64,000 nt of DNA from Rhizobium sp. CF080 (GCF_000282095.2 NZ_AKKC02000002.1:682001-746000); one strand, 5' to 3'. Counted from the first letter of the stretch, positions 29,688 to 39,341 are shown. Notes: generated from the sequence alone by a model not told the origin. Numbers and translations: made by a program.

Positions 29688-31975
29688 GCGACGCGGGCCT
29701 CACTGGGAGGAGCGGCGGCCGTGCCGTTGCTCCTTGTCGCCTCCGCCTCGACGGCGCTCCCCGATCCGCTGAGCCGCAGGGCGTTGGCGACGACGATGAT
29801 CGACGACGTGGACATGGCAACCGCGGCAATCAGCGGCGTCGCATAACCGGCAAGCGCGATCGGCACGGCAATGACATTGTAGCCGATGGCGAGTGCGAAA
29901 TTCTCGCGGATCAGTCGGCCTGCGCGTCGCGAAATATCGATCGCCAGCGGCACCGCCTCGAGGCTGTCGCGCATGAAGACGAAGTCGGCAGCCTGACGGC
30001 CGACATCCGCAGCCGTCGCAGGTGCAATAGAGACATGGGCGGCGGCCAGCGCCGGTGCGTCATTGATGCCGTCGCCAACCATCAGCACCTTGCGGCCGCT
30101 CGCCGTCAACGACGTGCAGAACTCCGCCTTCTGTTTCGGCGAACGTTCGGCCTGCCAGTGTTCGAGGCCGAGGCGGATGGCAAGATCGGCAACCACCCGC
30201 CGCCGATCGCCCGACAGGATGCCCGTTTCGAAACCGCTGGCCGCAAGGGATGCCGTCGCGGCCAGGGCACCGGGACGGAGCGAATCGTCGAAGCGGAAGG
30301 TGGCGATCTCCTTGGCGTCGAGCGAGAGAACCGTTTCCGTCACGGTATTGCCGGGGCTTCCGTCATCCGGCACCGACAAGGCAAAGCGTCGGTTACCGAG
30401 ACGATACACTCCTGCATGCGTAACCGCTTCCAGGCCTCTGCCGGGGATTTCGATGACCGTTTCGAAGACCGCAACCGGGCCGGATACCGCCATCGCGAGC
30501 GTCTGCGAGAGAGGGTGGCGCGAGTGGACGGCGAGCCCGGCGGCCAAAGCGAGCTGTTTCCTGTCGAACCGATCGATATCCAGCAACCGGGGCCGGCCCA
30601 GGGTCAGGGTGCCGGTCTTGTCGAAAAGCACGGTGTCGATTTCGGCAAGCCGCTCCATGGCCGAACCGTCCTTGACCATGATGCCGTTCCTGAACAGGCG
30701 GCCGGCCGCCACCACCTGCACCACCGGCACGGCGAGGCCGAGCGCGCAGGGGCAGGTGATGATCAGGACGGCGATGGCGATCAGCATCGCCTGTTTCCAG
30801 TCGCCGCCGATGAAACCCCAGAAGAGAAAGGCGGCGAGCGCCAGAAGATGGACAGCGGGGGAGTAATATTGCGCGGCGCGATCGGCGATCCGGCGATACC
30901 GCGCCCGGCCCCCCTCAGCCGCCTCCATCAGCGAAATGACTTCGGAGAGAAAGGAGTCCTTGGCGGCAGCCGTCGCCTTCAGCATCAGCGAGCCGGTGAG
31001 GCTGAGCGTCCCGGCCTGTATCATATCGCCGACCCTGACCGGCCTTGGCGCGCTTTCGCCGTTGACGATCGAGACGTCGATATCGCTTGCGCCACTTTCG
31101 ACGAAGCCGTCGACCGGCACGCGCTCGCCTGCGGCAATAGCCACCCGGTCACCCGGCCGAATTTCGTCCACCGGGCGGTATTCGCGCGAGCCGTCCACAC
31201 CGATAACCGTGGCGCCGCGGGGCGACAGGCGCGCAAGGCCGCTGATCGCGGCGCGGGCGCGGTCGCGCATGATATGGTCCAGCGTGCGGCCGATCAGCAG
31301 GAAGAATAGCAGCGAGACGGTCGCATCGAACCAGGCGTGTTCGCCGTGATGCATGGTTTCCCAGAGCGACACCGCATAGGAAAGCGTGATAGCGAGCGCG
31401 ATCGGCACGTCCATGTTGGTGCGGCGGCGGCGCAGTGCGTTCCAGGCTGACTGATAGAAGAAACGGCCGCCATAGATCAGCGCCGGCGCGGCGATCAGTG
31501 CTGAAATCCAATGGAACATATCACGCGTCGAGGCATCGGCGCCCGACCAGACCGAGACCGAAAGCAGCATGATGTTGGCTGCCGCAAAACCGCAGAGGGC
31601 GACGGCGCGGATCAGGTCGCGCTGAAGCTTTTCGCCGACTTCCTCGGCATTCGAGAAAAGATGCGCATCGTAACCGGTGGCATCGACGATGGCCTTGACC
31701 AGCCCGACCGGATCCGTGGCGTCGTCTCCGGTCTTTTCCCGCCAGACGATCGAAACCCGCTTCGTGGAAAGATTGACCCGCGCCCGCTCCACCGAGGGCA
31801 GCGCGTTCAACGCCTTTTCGATCGTCGCGATGCAGGTGCCACAATGGACCTGCGGAACGCTGAGATCGGTCTGGCGCAGGCCGGGGCCAACCGCCCGGCT
31901 GGACAGCGTCAGCTCCTCCGAGGACGGAAGCTGGTGGTCCAGATATCCTTCCGTTCCTGGCGCGCAACAACTCAT
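29684..31975 (-). CDS. fixI: Copper-translocating P-type ATPase CcoI/FixI
   Basis: A 763-residue P1B-type ATPase of the CtpA/CcoI group, which exports copper for CuB assembly in the cbb3 oxidase. It starts MSCCAPG and has an N-terminal heavy-metal domain with VHCGTC (Cys45, Cys48). About eight membrane segments are visible, with the CPC motif in TCPCALGLAVP, the phosphorylation site FDKTGTLT and the hinge GDGINDAPAL. The start overlaps the fixH stop as ATGA. Its position between fixH and fixS is the standard order. Confidence 0.93.
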   Translation of the reverse strand: MSCCAPGTEGYLDHQLPSSEELTLSSRAVGPGLRQTDLSVPQVHCGTCIATIEKALNALPSVERARVNLSTKRVSIVWREKTGDDATDPVGLVKAIVDATGYDAHLFSNAEEVGEKLQRDLIRAVALCGFAAANIMLLSVSVWSGADASTRDMFHWISALIAAPALIYGGRFFYQSAWNALRRRRTNMDVPIALAITLSYAVSLWETMHHGEHAWFDATVSLLFFLLIGRTLDHIMRDRARAAISGLARLSPRGATVIGVDGSREYRPVDEIRPGDRVAIAAGERVPVDGFVESGASDIDVSIVNGESAPRPVRVGDMIQAGTLSLTGSLMLKATAAAKDSFLSEVISLMEAAEGGRARYRRIADRAAQYYSPAVHLLALAAFLFWGFIGGDWKQAMLIAIAVLIITCPCALGLAVPVVQVVAAGRLFRNGIMVKDGSAMERLAEIDTVLFDKTGTLTLGRPRLLDIDRFDRKQLALAAGLAVHSRHPLSQTLAMAVSGPVAVFETVIEIPGRGLEAVTHAGVYRLGNRRFALSVPDDGSPGNTVTETVLSLDAKEIATFRFDDSLRPGALAATASLAASGFETGILSGDRRRVVADLAIRLGLEHWQAERSPKQKAEFCTSLTASGRKVLMVGDGINDAPALAAAHVSIAPATAADVGRQAADFVFMRDSLEAVPLAIDISRRAGRLIRENFALAIGYNVIAVPIALAGYATPLIAAVAMSTSSIIVVANALRLSGSGSAVEAEATRSNGTAAAPPSEARVA

Positions 31976-32481
31976 TCGGCCCTCCTCAAGACAGCGATCC
32001 GTTCGGCCTGATGCAGGATGCGCTTGCCGTTACGGATGGCGCTCGCATCGACGATCCAGTGGCCGGGCAGGACTTCATGGGTGGCCGTGAAGACCCCCTT
32101 GGCAACGGGAACGAGGTCCAGTTCGAAATCCTGATGTTCGCCGACCGGCCGCTTGAACTTTAGCGTCAGCGTATCGGCTGCGACCGGGCCGTTCTTCGGG
32201 TGGAAGACCTCGTAGTGGACCTCGGAACCGGTGACGGTGATGCGGCCGGTGACGCCCGTGGCCGTCAGCGTCCGCGCCTCGGCCGCCTTGCCGTTGAACT
32301 GCTGGCTGGCGACATAGGTATTTTCCGCCACCAGCCCGCTCCAGCTGGTGACCGCGTTATAGGCCATGTAGAAATTGACCGAGATGATGGTGCCGAAGAA
32401 GAGCACCAACACGCCGACCATGTGCCAGCCGGTGAAGACAAAGGATTTTGCGGGGATCGTGTTCATTTTCGGCGTGCTCAC
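31972..32481 (-). CDS. fixH: cbb3 oxidase assembly protein CcoH/FixH
   Basis: A 169-residue membrane-anchored protein with one N-terminal membrane segment (about 15-40, FTGWHMVGVLVLFFGTIISV) and a periplasmic domain. FixH family features include NFYMAYNAVTSWSGLVAENTYVASQQFN. It acts in stable assembly of the cbb3 oxidase. The GTG start at 32481 is supported by GGGAG seven bases upstream and by a GTGA overlap with the fixG stop. An internal ATG at 32466 is the alternative. Confidence 0.88.
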   Translation of the reverse strand: MSTPKMNTIPAKSFVFTGWHMVGVLVLFFGTIISVNFYMAYNAVTSWSGLVAENTYVASQQFNGKAAEARTLTATGVTGRITVTGSEVHYEVFHPKNGPVAADTLTLKFKRPVGEHQDFELDLVPVAKGVFTATHEVLPGHWIVDASAIRNGKRILHQAERIAVLRRAE

Positions 32482-34067
32482 TTTCTGGCTCCCGGCGTAT
32501 TGAAGACCGCTGAATAGCTGTCCTTCTCGTGGCTCGACCGGTCCTCGGCGATGAAATGGAAATCGACGGCCTCGGAGGAAACGGCATCCTTGGGCAGGGT
32601 CACGAAGACCTTCAGGGCAAGCGTCTTGTCGGGCTCCACCTGCACGGCGAAGAGACGGCCCGGAAGATCAGTGACGCCGGCGATCTTCATCGTGGCTTCG
32701 GGCAAGCCTTCCATCGAGACCATGATGGTGCGCGGCTCCGGGATCATGTTGAGCAGCCGGATCGTGTAGCCATTGCGGATGGAGCCGTCCGATTCCAGCA
32801 CGAATTGCGGGTTGCGATCGTGGAGCACATTGACCTCCAGCCGGTCGCGCGACAGGAGCGAGAAGACGAGACCGAGACCGACCGCCGACCAGACGCCGAA
32901 ATAGATCAGCGTGCGGAGCCTGAAGATCACCCTCCAGTCGAAGTGGCGGACCTTGTCGGTGAAGGAACCGTCCGGGTTGCGCACCCCGGCCGGGTCGATC
33001 GCCGTCGTGCCGCCGCTCGTGGCGAGCGCCATGTTCGTCTCGTATTCGTCGAGCGTCGCATAGGCGATCAGACCGCGCGGCTTGCCGATCTTGTCCATCA
33101 CGCCGTCGCAGGCATCGATGCAGAGCGCACAGGTGATGCAGGCCATCTGCTGCCCCTCGCGGATGTCGATGCCCATGGGACAGACCGCCACGCAGGCATT
33201 GCAGTCGACACAATCGCCGACCGGCTGTCCCGCTGCCACCGCCTTCTTGGCATGCCGGCTGCGCGGCTCGCCGCGCCAGTCGTTATAGGTGACGACCAGC
33301 GAGCGCTCGTCCAGCATGGCGGCCTGGATGCGCGGCCACGGACACATGTAGATGCAGACCTGTTCGCGCAGCAGCCCGCCGAGCACGTAGGTCGTGGCGG
33401 TCAGGAAAGCGACGGTCGAGTAGGCGACCACGGCTGCATGCCCCGTGACGAAATCGAAGGCCAGCGAGGGCGCATCGGCAAAATAGAAGATCCAGGCGCC
33501 GCCGGTCGCGACTGCGATCGCCAGCCATGTGGCGTGTTTGGCGACCCGCTTCCAGAGCTTGTCGAGGCTCCAGGGCGCGGCGTCGAGCTTGATGCGGGCA
33601 TTGCGGTCGCCCTCGATGAAGCGCTCGACCACCAGGAAAAGATCGACCCAGACCGTCTGCGGACAGGCATAACCGCACCAGGCGCGACCGACGGCCGAAG
33701 TCACGAGGAAAAGGCCGAAACCCGCCATGACCAAAAGCCCGGCGACGTAGAAGAATTCCTGCGGCCAGATCTCGATGAAGAAGAAATAGAAACGGCGGCT
33801 CGCCAGATCGACGAGCACCGCCTGATCGGGCGCGAAGGGACCGCGGTCCCAGCGGATCCAGGGGGTCAGGTAGTAGATGCCGAGGGTTATCAGCATCACC
33901 AGCCATTTGAAGCGGCGGAAACGCCCTTCGGCACGCTTGGGAAAGATCTTCTTCCGCCTTTCGTACAGCGGCTTGCTCGGCTCACCCGGCGAATGCACGG
34001 GCCGGACATCGATCCGCTCGACGGACGAACCGTTCTGTTCCGGGTGCGGGGCTGTGTAGAGATTCAT
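32478..34067 (-). CDS. fixG: cbb3 oxidase accessory ferredoxin-type protein CcoG/FixG
   Basis: A 529-residue membrane protein with about five membrane segments. It carries two ferredoxin-like clusters of Cys (CVDCNACVAVCPMGID and CITCALCIDACD) and a C-terminal IgG-like periplasmic domain. CcoG is linked to copper reduction for the cbb3 oxidase. The ATG at 34067 is preferred because AAAGGA lies upstream. A longer frame to 34175 would run across the anaerobox. It is the first gene of fixGHIS. Confidence 0.92.
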   Translation of the reverse strand: MNLYTAPHPEQNGSSVERIDVRPVHSPGEPSKPLYERRKKIFPKRAEGRFRRFKWLVMLITLGIYYLTPWIRWDRGPFAPDQAVLVDLASRRFYFFFIEIWPQEFFYVAGLLVMAGFGLFLVTSAVGRAWCGYACPQTVWVDLFLVVERFIEGDRNARIKLDAAPWSLDKLWKRVAKHATWLAIAVATGGAWIFYFADAPSLAFDFVTGHAAVVAYSTVAFLTATTYVLGGLLREQVCIYMCPWPRIQAAMLDERSLVVTYNDWRGEPRSRHAKKAVAAGQPVGDCVDCNACVAVCPMGIDIREGQQMACITCALCIDACDGVMDKIGKPRGLIAYATLDEYETNMALATSGGTTAIDPAGVRNPDGSFTDKVRHFDWRVIFRLRTLIYFGVWSAVGLGLVFSLLSRDRLEVNVLHDRNPQFVLESDGSIRNGYTIRLLNMIPEPRTIMVSMEGLPEATMKIAGVTDLPGRLFAVQVEPDKTLALKVFVTLPKDAVSSEAVDFHFIAEDRSSHEKDSYSAVFNTPGARK

Positions 34068-34116
34068 TGGCCAATCCTTTATGGCCATATTCTCGCACCG
34101 GGGCGGGCAATCCTCC

Positions 34117-34130
34117 TTGACCAAAGTCAA
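34117..34130. promoter_or_regulatory. Anaerobox (FixK/Fnr site) before fixG
   Basis: TTGAC-CAAA-GTCAA, a perfect 5-bp dyad matching the TTGA-N6-TCAA consensus, 49 bp upstream of the fixG ATG. It supports FixK control of fixGHIS. It also lies about 80 bp upstream of the divergent antitoxin gene and may influence it. Confidence 0.85.
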
Positions 34131-34210
34131 CCGGGCGAGCGCAGCAGACCGCACATTCTGGCGGGGGACGTGCAAAATGCACTATTCTCCTCCGCAACCG
34201 GGAGAAGACC

Positions 34211-34474
34211 ATGGGCCTGCACAAGCTGGAAATCGAAGTGGATGACGAGATGCTGTCGATGATCGATAGCGTTTCGACCAACACCAACCATTCGCGTGCC
34301 GAGGTGGTTTTGAAGACCCAGAAAGAACGTCTCGTAGAAATTTTAGCGGAGCGGGAAAGACTCGAATCCCATCTTGCCTTCCTCAGAGAGATTGAAAAGG
34401 CCGGCAGTCATTCCTCTAATCTCTCAAGCGAAGAAATCCTTCGCGAGCTGAGAGAAGCGCGTGGCGACGAATGA
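34211..34474 (+). CDS. Antitoxin-like ribbon-helix-helix protein
   Basis: An 87-residue protein. The N-terminal part has a beta strand and two helices of the ribbon-helix-helix type (LHKLEIEVDDEMLSMIDSVS...HSRAEVVLKTQKERL), followed by a charged, probably helical tail. It overlaps the broken PIN-domain gene by ATGA, which is the usual antitoxin-toxin arrangement. The frame is intact. It lies on the strand opposite to the fix operons, between fixG and fixP, and has no relation to cbb3 assembly. Survival without an active toxin suggests an orphan antitoxin or a regulator. Confidence 0.65.
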   Translation: MGLHKLEIEVDDEMLSMIDSVSTNTNHSRAEVVLKTQKERLVEILAERERLESHLAFLREIEKAGSHSSNLSSEEILRELREARGDE

Positions 34475-34723
34475 GCCAAACGACTGCTCGGGTCTATATC
34501 GACGCGAACATATTCATTTACATTGTAGATGGAACACCCGATTACAAACTCAGGGCGAAGCGCGCGATCGCGTCGTTCGAAGGCGCCGCCCAACATGAAA
34601 CTGGTCGATGCAATCCATGTGGCGGCCGCCGAAGCGCTTTGATGCGAGGTCTTCCTGACAAATGACCGGGGCATTCGCGCCCCGGCCGGTATCGAACTGC
34701 GGTATCTGTCGGCGGAAGACTGA
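34471..34723 (+). pseudogene. Broken VapC-like PIN-domain toxin
   Basis: The N-terminal frame reads RVYIDANIFIYIVDGTPDYKLRAKRAIASFEG, a PIN-domain start with the first active-site Asp. After about residue 37 it shifts frame. A matching PIN C terminus appears in the +1 frame from 34595 (MKLVDAIHVAAAEAL) and continues as CEVFLTNDRGIR to a stop at 34721. A TGA at 34640-34642 interrupts it. A family VapC is about 130 residues, so some 50 residues are missing at the join. A deletion with frameshift plus a nonsense change is the simplest reading. Its end abuts the fixP stop. Confidence 0.78.
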
Positions 34724-35602
34724 TCATTCCCCGCCGCCGAGCGAGTGGATGTAGATGGCGAGTTGCTTGACCGCCACGTCGCCGAGGCGGCCTGCCCAGG
34801 CCGGCATGACGCCATGTTTCGGAGAGCGGATCTGGGCCGCGATTTCCACCTCCCCTTGCGCCTTCAGCCAGATGGCGTCGGCAAGGCTCGGCGCGCCGAG
34901 GTCCCGGTTGCCTTCGGCCTTCTCGCCGTGACACGAGACACAGTTGTCGGCGAAGATCTGCTTTCCGGGTTCGACCATCGACGGATCGCGCGCGGCTCCG
35001 GTGAGGCTTACCACGTAGGCCGAAACCTGGCGCACCTCGTCTGGCTTCAGCATCTCCGTGAAGGCCGGCATTTCGGAGATGCGGGTGTCGCCGTCGGCGG
35101 GATCACGGACGCCATGGGCGATCGTCTGGTAGAGGGCATCGATATCGCCGCCCCACAGCCAGTCGTCGTCGTTGAGGTTGGGATAACCCCGCCCGCCCGT
35201 CGCGCCCGTCCCGTGGCACGGGGTGCAGTTGACGCGGAAGGCCGCAGCACCGCCGGCCGTTGCGAACTGGTTGAGCTGCGGATCGGCGACAATCTCCTGC
35301 AGCGAAGACGTCGAGATCTTCTCGAGGATGCCACCCTGGGCAACCTTCGCGCCATCGAGATCGGCCGTAAGCTCGGCGCGGCTCGAATATCCGAGCAGGC
35401 CCTTCGTCGCGTCGGTCAGGAGGGGAATGGACGGGTAGGCGATCGCATAGCCGATTGCCCACAGGATGCAGGCGTAGAACGTCCAGAGCCACCAGCGCGG
35501 CAGCGGGTTGTTGAGTTCGCGGATGCCGTCCCATTCGTGGCCGGTGGTCTCAACGCCGCTCAGCTGGTCGATAGGTTTTTCCGCCATATGTTTTCCTGGC
35601 AT
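34724..35602 (-). CDS. fixP: cbb3 oxidase diheme cytochrome c subunit CcoP/FixP
   Basis: A 292-residue membrane-anchored cytochrome c with one N-terminal membrane segment (about 33-55) and two c-type heme sites, CTPCH and CVSCH, each followed by a distal Met region (EMPAF, VMPAW). It passes electrons from the bc1 complex or cytochrome c to CcoO/CcoN. The ATG at 35602 has GGAGG seven bases upstream; upstream and downstream in-frame starts (35608 TTG, 35587) are less well supported. It is the last gene of fixNOQP. Confidence 0.93.
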   Translation of the reverse strand: MPGKHMAEKPIDQLSGVETTGHEWDGIRELNNPLPRWWLWTFYACILWAIGYAIAYPSIPLLTDATKGLLGYSSRAELTADLDGAKVAQGGILEKISTSSLQEIVADPQLNQFATAGGAAAFRVNCTPCHGTGATGGRGYPNLNDDDWLWGGDIDALYQTIAHGVRDPADGDTRISEMPAFTEMLKPDEVRQVSAYVVSLTGAARDPSMVEPGKQIFADNCVSCHGEKAEGNRDLGAPSLADAIWLKAQGEVEIAAQIRSPKHGVMPAWAGRLGDVAVKQLAIYIHSLGGGE

Positions 35603-35604
35603 GT

Positions 35605-35757
35605 TCAATCCTCCTTCAGAGGGATCCGGGCGGCCTCGTCTGCAGAGGCTTTCGCGCCGGGGCGCAAGGTGAAGACGAGAACGCCGAGGAAGAACAGGGT
35701 CATGGCAAGCAGACCCCAGCTATCGGCGAAGTGGCGCATGGCCGTGTAGAATTCCAT
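35605..35757 (-). CDS. fixQ: cbb3 oxidase small subunit CcoQ/FixQ
   Basis: A 50-residue protein starting MEFYTAMRHFADSWGLL, with one membrane segment (about 14-34) and a charged tail (RPGAKASADEAARIPLKED). Length, topology and position between fixO and fixP are those of CcoQ, which stabilises the CcoNOP complex. It ends 2 bp before the fixP start. It is too short for default ORF cut-offs and easily missed. Confidence 0.93.
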   Translation of the reverse strand: MEFYTAMRHFADSWGLLAMTLFFLGVLVFTLRPGAKASADEAARIPLKED

Positions 35758-35769
35758 GGACTTGTTCCT

Positions 35770-36501
35770 TCAGCGGTAACCGGCGGCATCGTCATAGGTC
35801 GAGAAATCGACCAGCGTGCCGAGCATCTGCAAATAGGCGACCAGTGCATCCATCTCGGTGAGGCTCTGGACGTTGCCGTCGAAATCGCCGACCTTGGCCT
35901 TGGGATAACGGGCCAGCAGGCCGGAGGTGTCGGCATTCGGATCGGCCTGGGCCGAAAGATCCGCCTTGGCGCTCGCGACCATCTCCTCCGAATAGGGGAC
36001 GCCGACGGCGCGGTTCGCCTTCAGCGCCATGGAAACGTCGGTGATCTTGAGCGGCGTCTCCTTGAGGAAGGCGTAGCTCGGCATCACCGATTCCGGCACC
36101 ACGTCGCGCGGTTCGATCAGGTGCTGGACGTGCCATTCGTTGGAATAGCGGTCGCCGACGCGGGCGAGGTCCGGGCCTGTGCGCTTCGACCCCCACTGGA
36201 ACGGGTGGTCGTACATGGACTCGGCCGCCAGGCTGTAGTGACCGTAGCGTTCCACCTCGTCCCGGAAGGGGCGGATCATCTGGCTGTGGCAGACATAGCA
36301 GCCTTCGCGGATGTAGATGTCGCGCCCCGCAAGCTCGAGCGGGGAATAGGGCCGCATGCCTTCCACCTTCTCGATGGTGTTTTCGAGGTAGAAGAGCGGT
36401 GCGATTTCCACGATGCCGCCGATCGAGACGACGAGCAGCGAGCCGACCAGGAGCAGGGTCGCGTTGCGTTCGATGTAATGATGTTTGTCGAGAATGGACA
36501 T
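35770..36501 (-). CDS. fixO: cbb3 oxidase monoheme cytochrome c subunit CcoO/FixO
   Basis: A 243-residue membrane-anchored cytochrome c. One N-terminal membrane segment (about 14-38) is followed by a c-type heme site, [13 protein letters not shown], and a family block [32 protein letters not shown]. It receives electrons from CcoP and hands them to CcoN. It lies 12 bp after fixN. Full length for the family. Confidence 0.94.
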   Translation of the reverse strand: MSILDKHHYIERNATLLLVGSLLVVSIGGIVEIAPLFYLENTIEKVEGMRPYSPLELAGRDIYIREGCYVCHSQMIRPFRDEVERYGHYSLAAESMYDHPFQWGSKRTGPDLARVGDRYSNEWHVQHLIEPRDVVPESVMPSYAFLKETPLKITDVSMALKANRAVGVPYSEEMVASAKADLSAQADPNADTSGLLARYPKAKVGDFDGNVQSLTEMDALVAYLQMLGTLVDFSTYDDAAGYR

Positions 36502-36513
36502 GGATGTCCCTCC

Positions 36514-38139
36514 TTATTCGGCCGGCTGGAAAGCGGCGGGGGAAACACTCCCTCGAACCCGCTCCTGCCGTTGGTAACCGAGGATGGTCATGGTGACGTT
36601 GAAGGCCATGATGAGCCCGCCGGCGAGATACATGGCGCCGCCCACTGCACGCAGCAGGTAATAGGGGAACATGGCCGCGACCGTTTCCGCAAAGGAATAG
36701 ACGAGGAAGCCCTGGTTGTCGTATTCGCGCCACATCAGGCCCTGCTGCACGCCCGCAACCCACATGACGGCGGCGTAGACGACGATGCCGAGGGTGGCGA
36801 GCCAGAAGTGCCAGTTGACCAGGTCGAGACTGTAGAGGCGCTCGCGGTTCCAGAGCTTCGGCGTCATGTAATAGACGGCGCCGAAAGTGATCATGCCCAC
36901 CCAGCCGAGCGCACCGGAATGCACGTGGCCGATCGTCCAGTCCGTATAGTGGCTGAGCGAATTGACGGCCTTGATCGACATCATCGGGCCTTCGAAGGTC
37001 GACATGCCGTAGAAGGCGATGGCGATGATCATCATGCGGACGATCGGATCAGTGCGGATCTTGTCCCAGGCGCCCGAAAGCGTCATCAGGCCGTTGATCA
37101 TGCCGCCCCAGGAGGGCATCCAGAGCATGATCGAGAAGACCATGCCGAGCGTCTGGGCCCAGTCGGGCAGCGCGGTATAGTGCAGGTGGTGCGGGCCGGC
37201 CCAGATATAGAGGAAGATCAGCGCCCAGAAGTGGATGATCGAGAGCCGGTAGGAATAGACCGGGCGATTGACCTGCTTCGGCACGAAATAATACATCATC
37301 CCGAGGAAGCCGGCGGTCAGGAAGAACCCGACCGCATTGTGCCCGTACCACCATTGGGTCAGCGCATCCTGTACGCCCGAAAAGGCCGAATAGCTCTTCA
37401 CGCCGAGGAAGGATACGGGAACCGCCAGGTTGTTCACCACGTGCAGCATGGCGATCGTCACGATGAAGGCGAGATAGAACCAGTTCGCCACATAGATATG
37501 CGGTTCCTTGCGGTTCAGGATCGTGCCGAGGAAGACGGCGAGATAGGCGACCCAGACGACCGTCAGGAAGAGGTCCACATACCATTCCGGCTCGGCATAT
37601 TCGCGCCCCTGCGTGATGCCGAGCAGATAGCCGGTCGCCGCCATGACGATGAAAAGCTGGTAACCCCAGAAGACGTACCAGCCGAGATTGCCGCCGAAAA
37701 GGCGGGCCCGACAGGTGCGCTGGACCACATAGAAAGAGGTGGCGATCAGCGCATTGCCGCCGAAGGCGAAGACGACGGCCGAGGTGTGCAACGGCCGCAG
37801 GCGGCCGAAATTGAACCAGGGTTCGATGTTCAGGTCCGGAAAGGCAAGCTGGAGAGCAATGACGACGCCGACCAGGAAGCCGACGATGCCCCAGAAGACG
37901 GTGGCGATGGTGCCGTATTTGACCACCTCGTCGAAATATTCGGATTTTGCCGGCTTGCTCGCTACGGACATCCGCGGCGCAAAGGAAATCTTGCGCAGCA
38001 GAACGACCGTGCTGAGCAGCAGCACGAAGAACAGGACCCACATATGGGCCGCGAAAAGGCTATCATGGGCATAGGCGGCTGCGAGCAACACCAGGAAGGT
38101 GCCGATTGCGAGCCCGATTGTTTCTGAGACGTAATTCAT
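36514..38139 (-). CDS. fixN: cbb3 oxidase catalytic subunit CcoN/FixN
   Basis: A 541-residue heme-copper oxidase subunit I of the cbb3 type with about 12 membrane segments. Heme and CuB ligands are visible: [10 protein letters not shown] (low-spin heme b), [10 protein letters not shown] and [12 protein letters not shown] (CuB), and [10 protein letters not shown] (heme b3 and b). It is the high-affinity oxygen-reducing centre used under microaerobic conditions. The ATG at 38139 gives the usual MNYVSETIG start; an upstream GTG at 38154 is rejected. It is the first gene of fixNOQP with an anaerobox 83 bp upstream. Confidence 0.95.
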   Translation of the reverse strand: MNYVSETIGLAIGTFLVLLAAAYAHDSLFAAHMWVLFFVLLLSTVVLLRKISFAPRMSVASKPAKSEYFDEVVKYGTIATVFWGIVGFLVGVVIALQLAFPDLNIEPWFNFGRLRPLHTSAVVFAFGGNALIATSFYVVQRTCRARLFGGNLGWYVFWGYQLFIVMAATGYLLGITQGREYAEPEWYVDLFLTVVWVAYLAVFLGTILNRKEPHIYVANWFYLAFIVTIAMLHVVNNLAVPVSFLGVKSYSAFSGVQDALTQWWYGHNAVGFFLTAGFLGMMYYFVPKQVNRPVYSYRLSIIHFWALIFLYIWAGPHHLHYTALPDWAQTLGMVFSIMLWMPSWGGMINGLMTLSGAWDKIRTDPIVRMMIIAIAFYGMSTFEGPMMSIKAVNSLSHYTDWTIGHVHSGALGWVGMITFGAVYYMTPKLWNRERLYSLDLVNWHFWLATLGIVVYAAVMWVAGVQQGLMWREYDNQGFLVYSFAETVAAMFPYYLLRAVGGAMYLAGGLIMAFNVTMTILGYQRQERVRGSVSPAAFQPAE

Positions 38140-38222
38140 GGTCTTTAGCCTCACAGCGCAAATACGCTGCCGGTTGAAGGATTGTGACCATGCTGTGCTG
38201 ACATACGGACCGCTTCGGGGGT

Positions 38223-38236
38223 TTGACTTGCGTCAA
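38223..38236. promoter_or_regulatory. Anaerobox (FixK/Fnr site) before fixN
   Basis: TTGAC-TTGC-GTCAA, a perfect 5-bp dyad of the TTGA-N6-TCAA type, 83 bp upstream of the fixN ATG. The distance suits activation from around -40. It is nearly the same sequence as the box before fixG, which supports shared control by the FixK protein encoded at 26724-27476. Confidence 0.87.
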
Positions 38237-38276
38237 CGCCCCCGGCAAACGGCCCCGTTCGTATTCTATTTCGGTT

Positions 38277-39335
38277 TCAGTTTTCCGGATCGAGGATGCA
38301 GCACTGTTCCGGCAGCGGCGTGAGGACTGCCCCCGCGCGGGCATCCAGCGGATCCGAAAGGGGGCCGTTGGCGGTGATTTCGCCGGCGGCCGTCTGGCAC
38401 TTGTACTGATAGGCGCGGCCGAGATAGGTGCGCGTCCCGAGCACCGCCGGGATGCCTTCTCCCTCGCGGCGGACAGCAAGCCCGTCGGCGCGGCAGGCCA
38501 GAATGAAATCGTCCTTGATCGGGCCGAACAGATCCTGGGACAGATGCAGCCGCGTGCCGCCGGCGGCCTCGGCCGTGACGATGGCTGCCTGGCGCTCGAC
38601 GACCTTCATGCGGATCAGGTTCTCGAAGCCGACGAAGCGTGCGACGAAGGCGCTGGCAGGCTTCTGGTAGAGTACCTCGGGCGTATCGAGCTGCAGGATG
38701 CGGCCGGCATTCATGATCGCGACGCGGTCGGAGATCGAAAAGGCTTCTTCCTGATCGTGGGTGACGTAGAGCGAGGTGGTGCCGTTGGCGCGCTGGAGCT
38801 GGCGGATCTCGACGCGCATGTCGATCCTGAGCTTGGCATCGAGGTTGGAGAGCGGCTCGTCGAACATCAGGAGCGGCGGCTCGATGACGAGAGCGCGGGC
38901 GAGCGCGACGCGCTGCTTCTGGCCGCCGGAAAGCGCTGCCGGCAGGCGGTCGGCGAGCGGCGAAAGGCCGACGCGTTCCAGCATCGCCATCGCCCGCTTG
39001 GTGCGGTCCGGCTTAGCCAAGCCGCGCTGCTTAAGACCGAAGGCGACATTGTCGAGCACCGTCAGGTGCGGGAAAAGCGCATAGTTCTGGAAGACGAGGC
39101 CGATATCGCGGGCATGGGCGGGCAGCGTCGTCAGATCGCGGTCGCCAAGCCGGATCCGGCCGCTGGTCGGCTGCAGGAAACCGGCCACGAGGCGCAGCGT
39201 CGTCGTCTTGCCGCAACCGCTGGAGCCGAGCAGCGACACGAGTTCGCCGGCCGCGACGGAAATCGACAGGTCTTTCAGGACCTGCGTGGTTCCGTAATGG
39301 GCGACAAGGTTTTCGATGGTCAGGGATACGGTCAC
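38277..39335 (-). CDS. ABC transporter ATP-binding protein (PotA-like)
   Basis: A 352-residue importer ATPase with Walker A GSSGCGKTTTL, signature LSGGQKQRVALA, Walker B LLMFDEPLSNLD, H-loop VTHDQEEAF and a C-terminal TOBE domain (about 275-350). It belongs to the PotA/FbpC group that serves polyamine, iron or amino-acid derivatives. It is the last gene of a binding protein-permease-permease-ATPase operon that runs toward fixN, and follows the permease gene by 6 bp. The substrate is not evident. Confidence 0.86.
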   Translation of the reverse strand: MTVSLTIENLVAHYGTTQVLKDLSISVAAGELVSLLGSSGCGKTTTLRLVAGFLQPTSGRIRLGDRDLTTLPAHARDIGLVFQNYALFPHLTVLDNVAFGLKQRGLAKPDRTKRAMAMLERVGLSPLADRLPAALSGGQKQRVALARALVIEPPLLMFDEPLSNLDAKLRIDMRVEIRQLQRANGTTSLYVTHDQEEAFSISDRVAIMNAGRILQLDTPEVLYQKPASAFVARFVGFENLIRMKVVERQAAIVTAEAAGGTRLHLSQDLFGPIKDDFILACRADGLAVRREGEGIPAVLGTRTYLGRAYQYKCQTAAGEITANGPLSDPLDARAGAVLTPLPEQCCILDPEN

Positions 39336-39341
39336 GGGAAC

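Noticed and set aside
35731-38127. A 798-codon open frame antisense to fixN and fixO.
   Set aside because: It is a GC-bias shadow: its translation is rich in Asp, Glu, Gly, Arg and His without domain order, and it lies opposite well-supported cytochrome genes.
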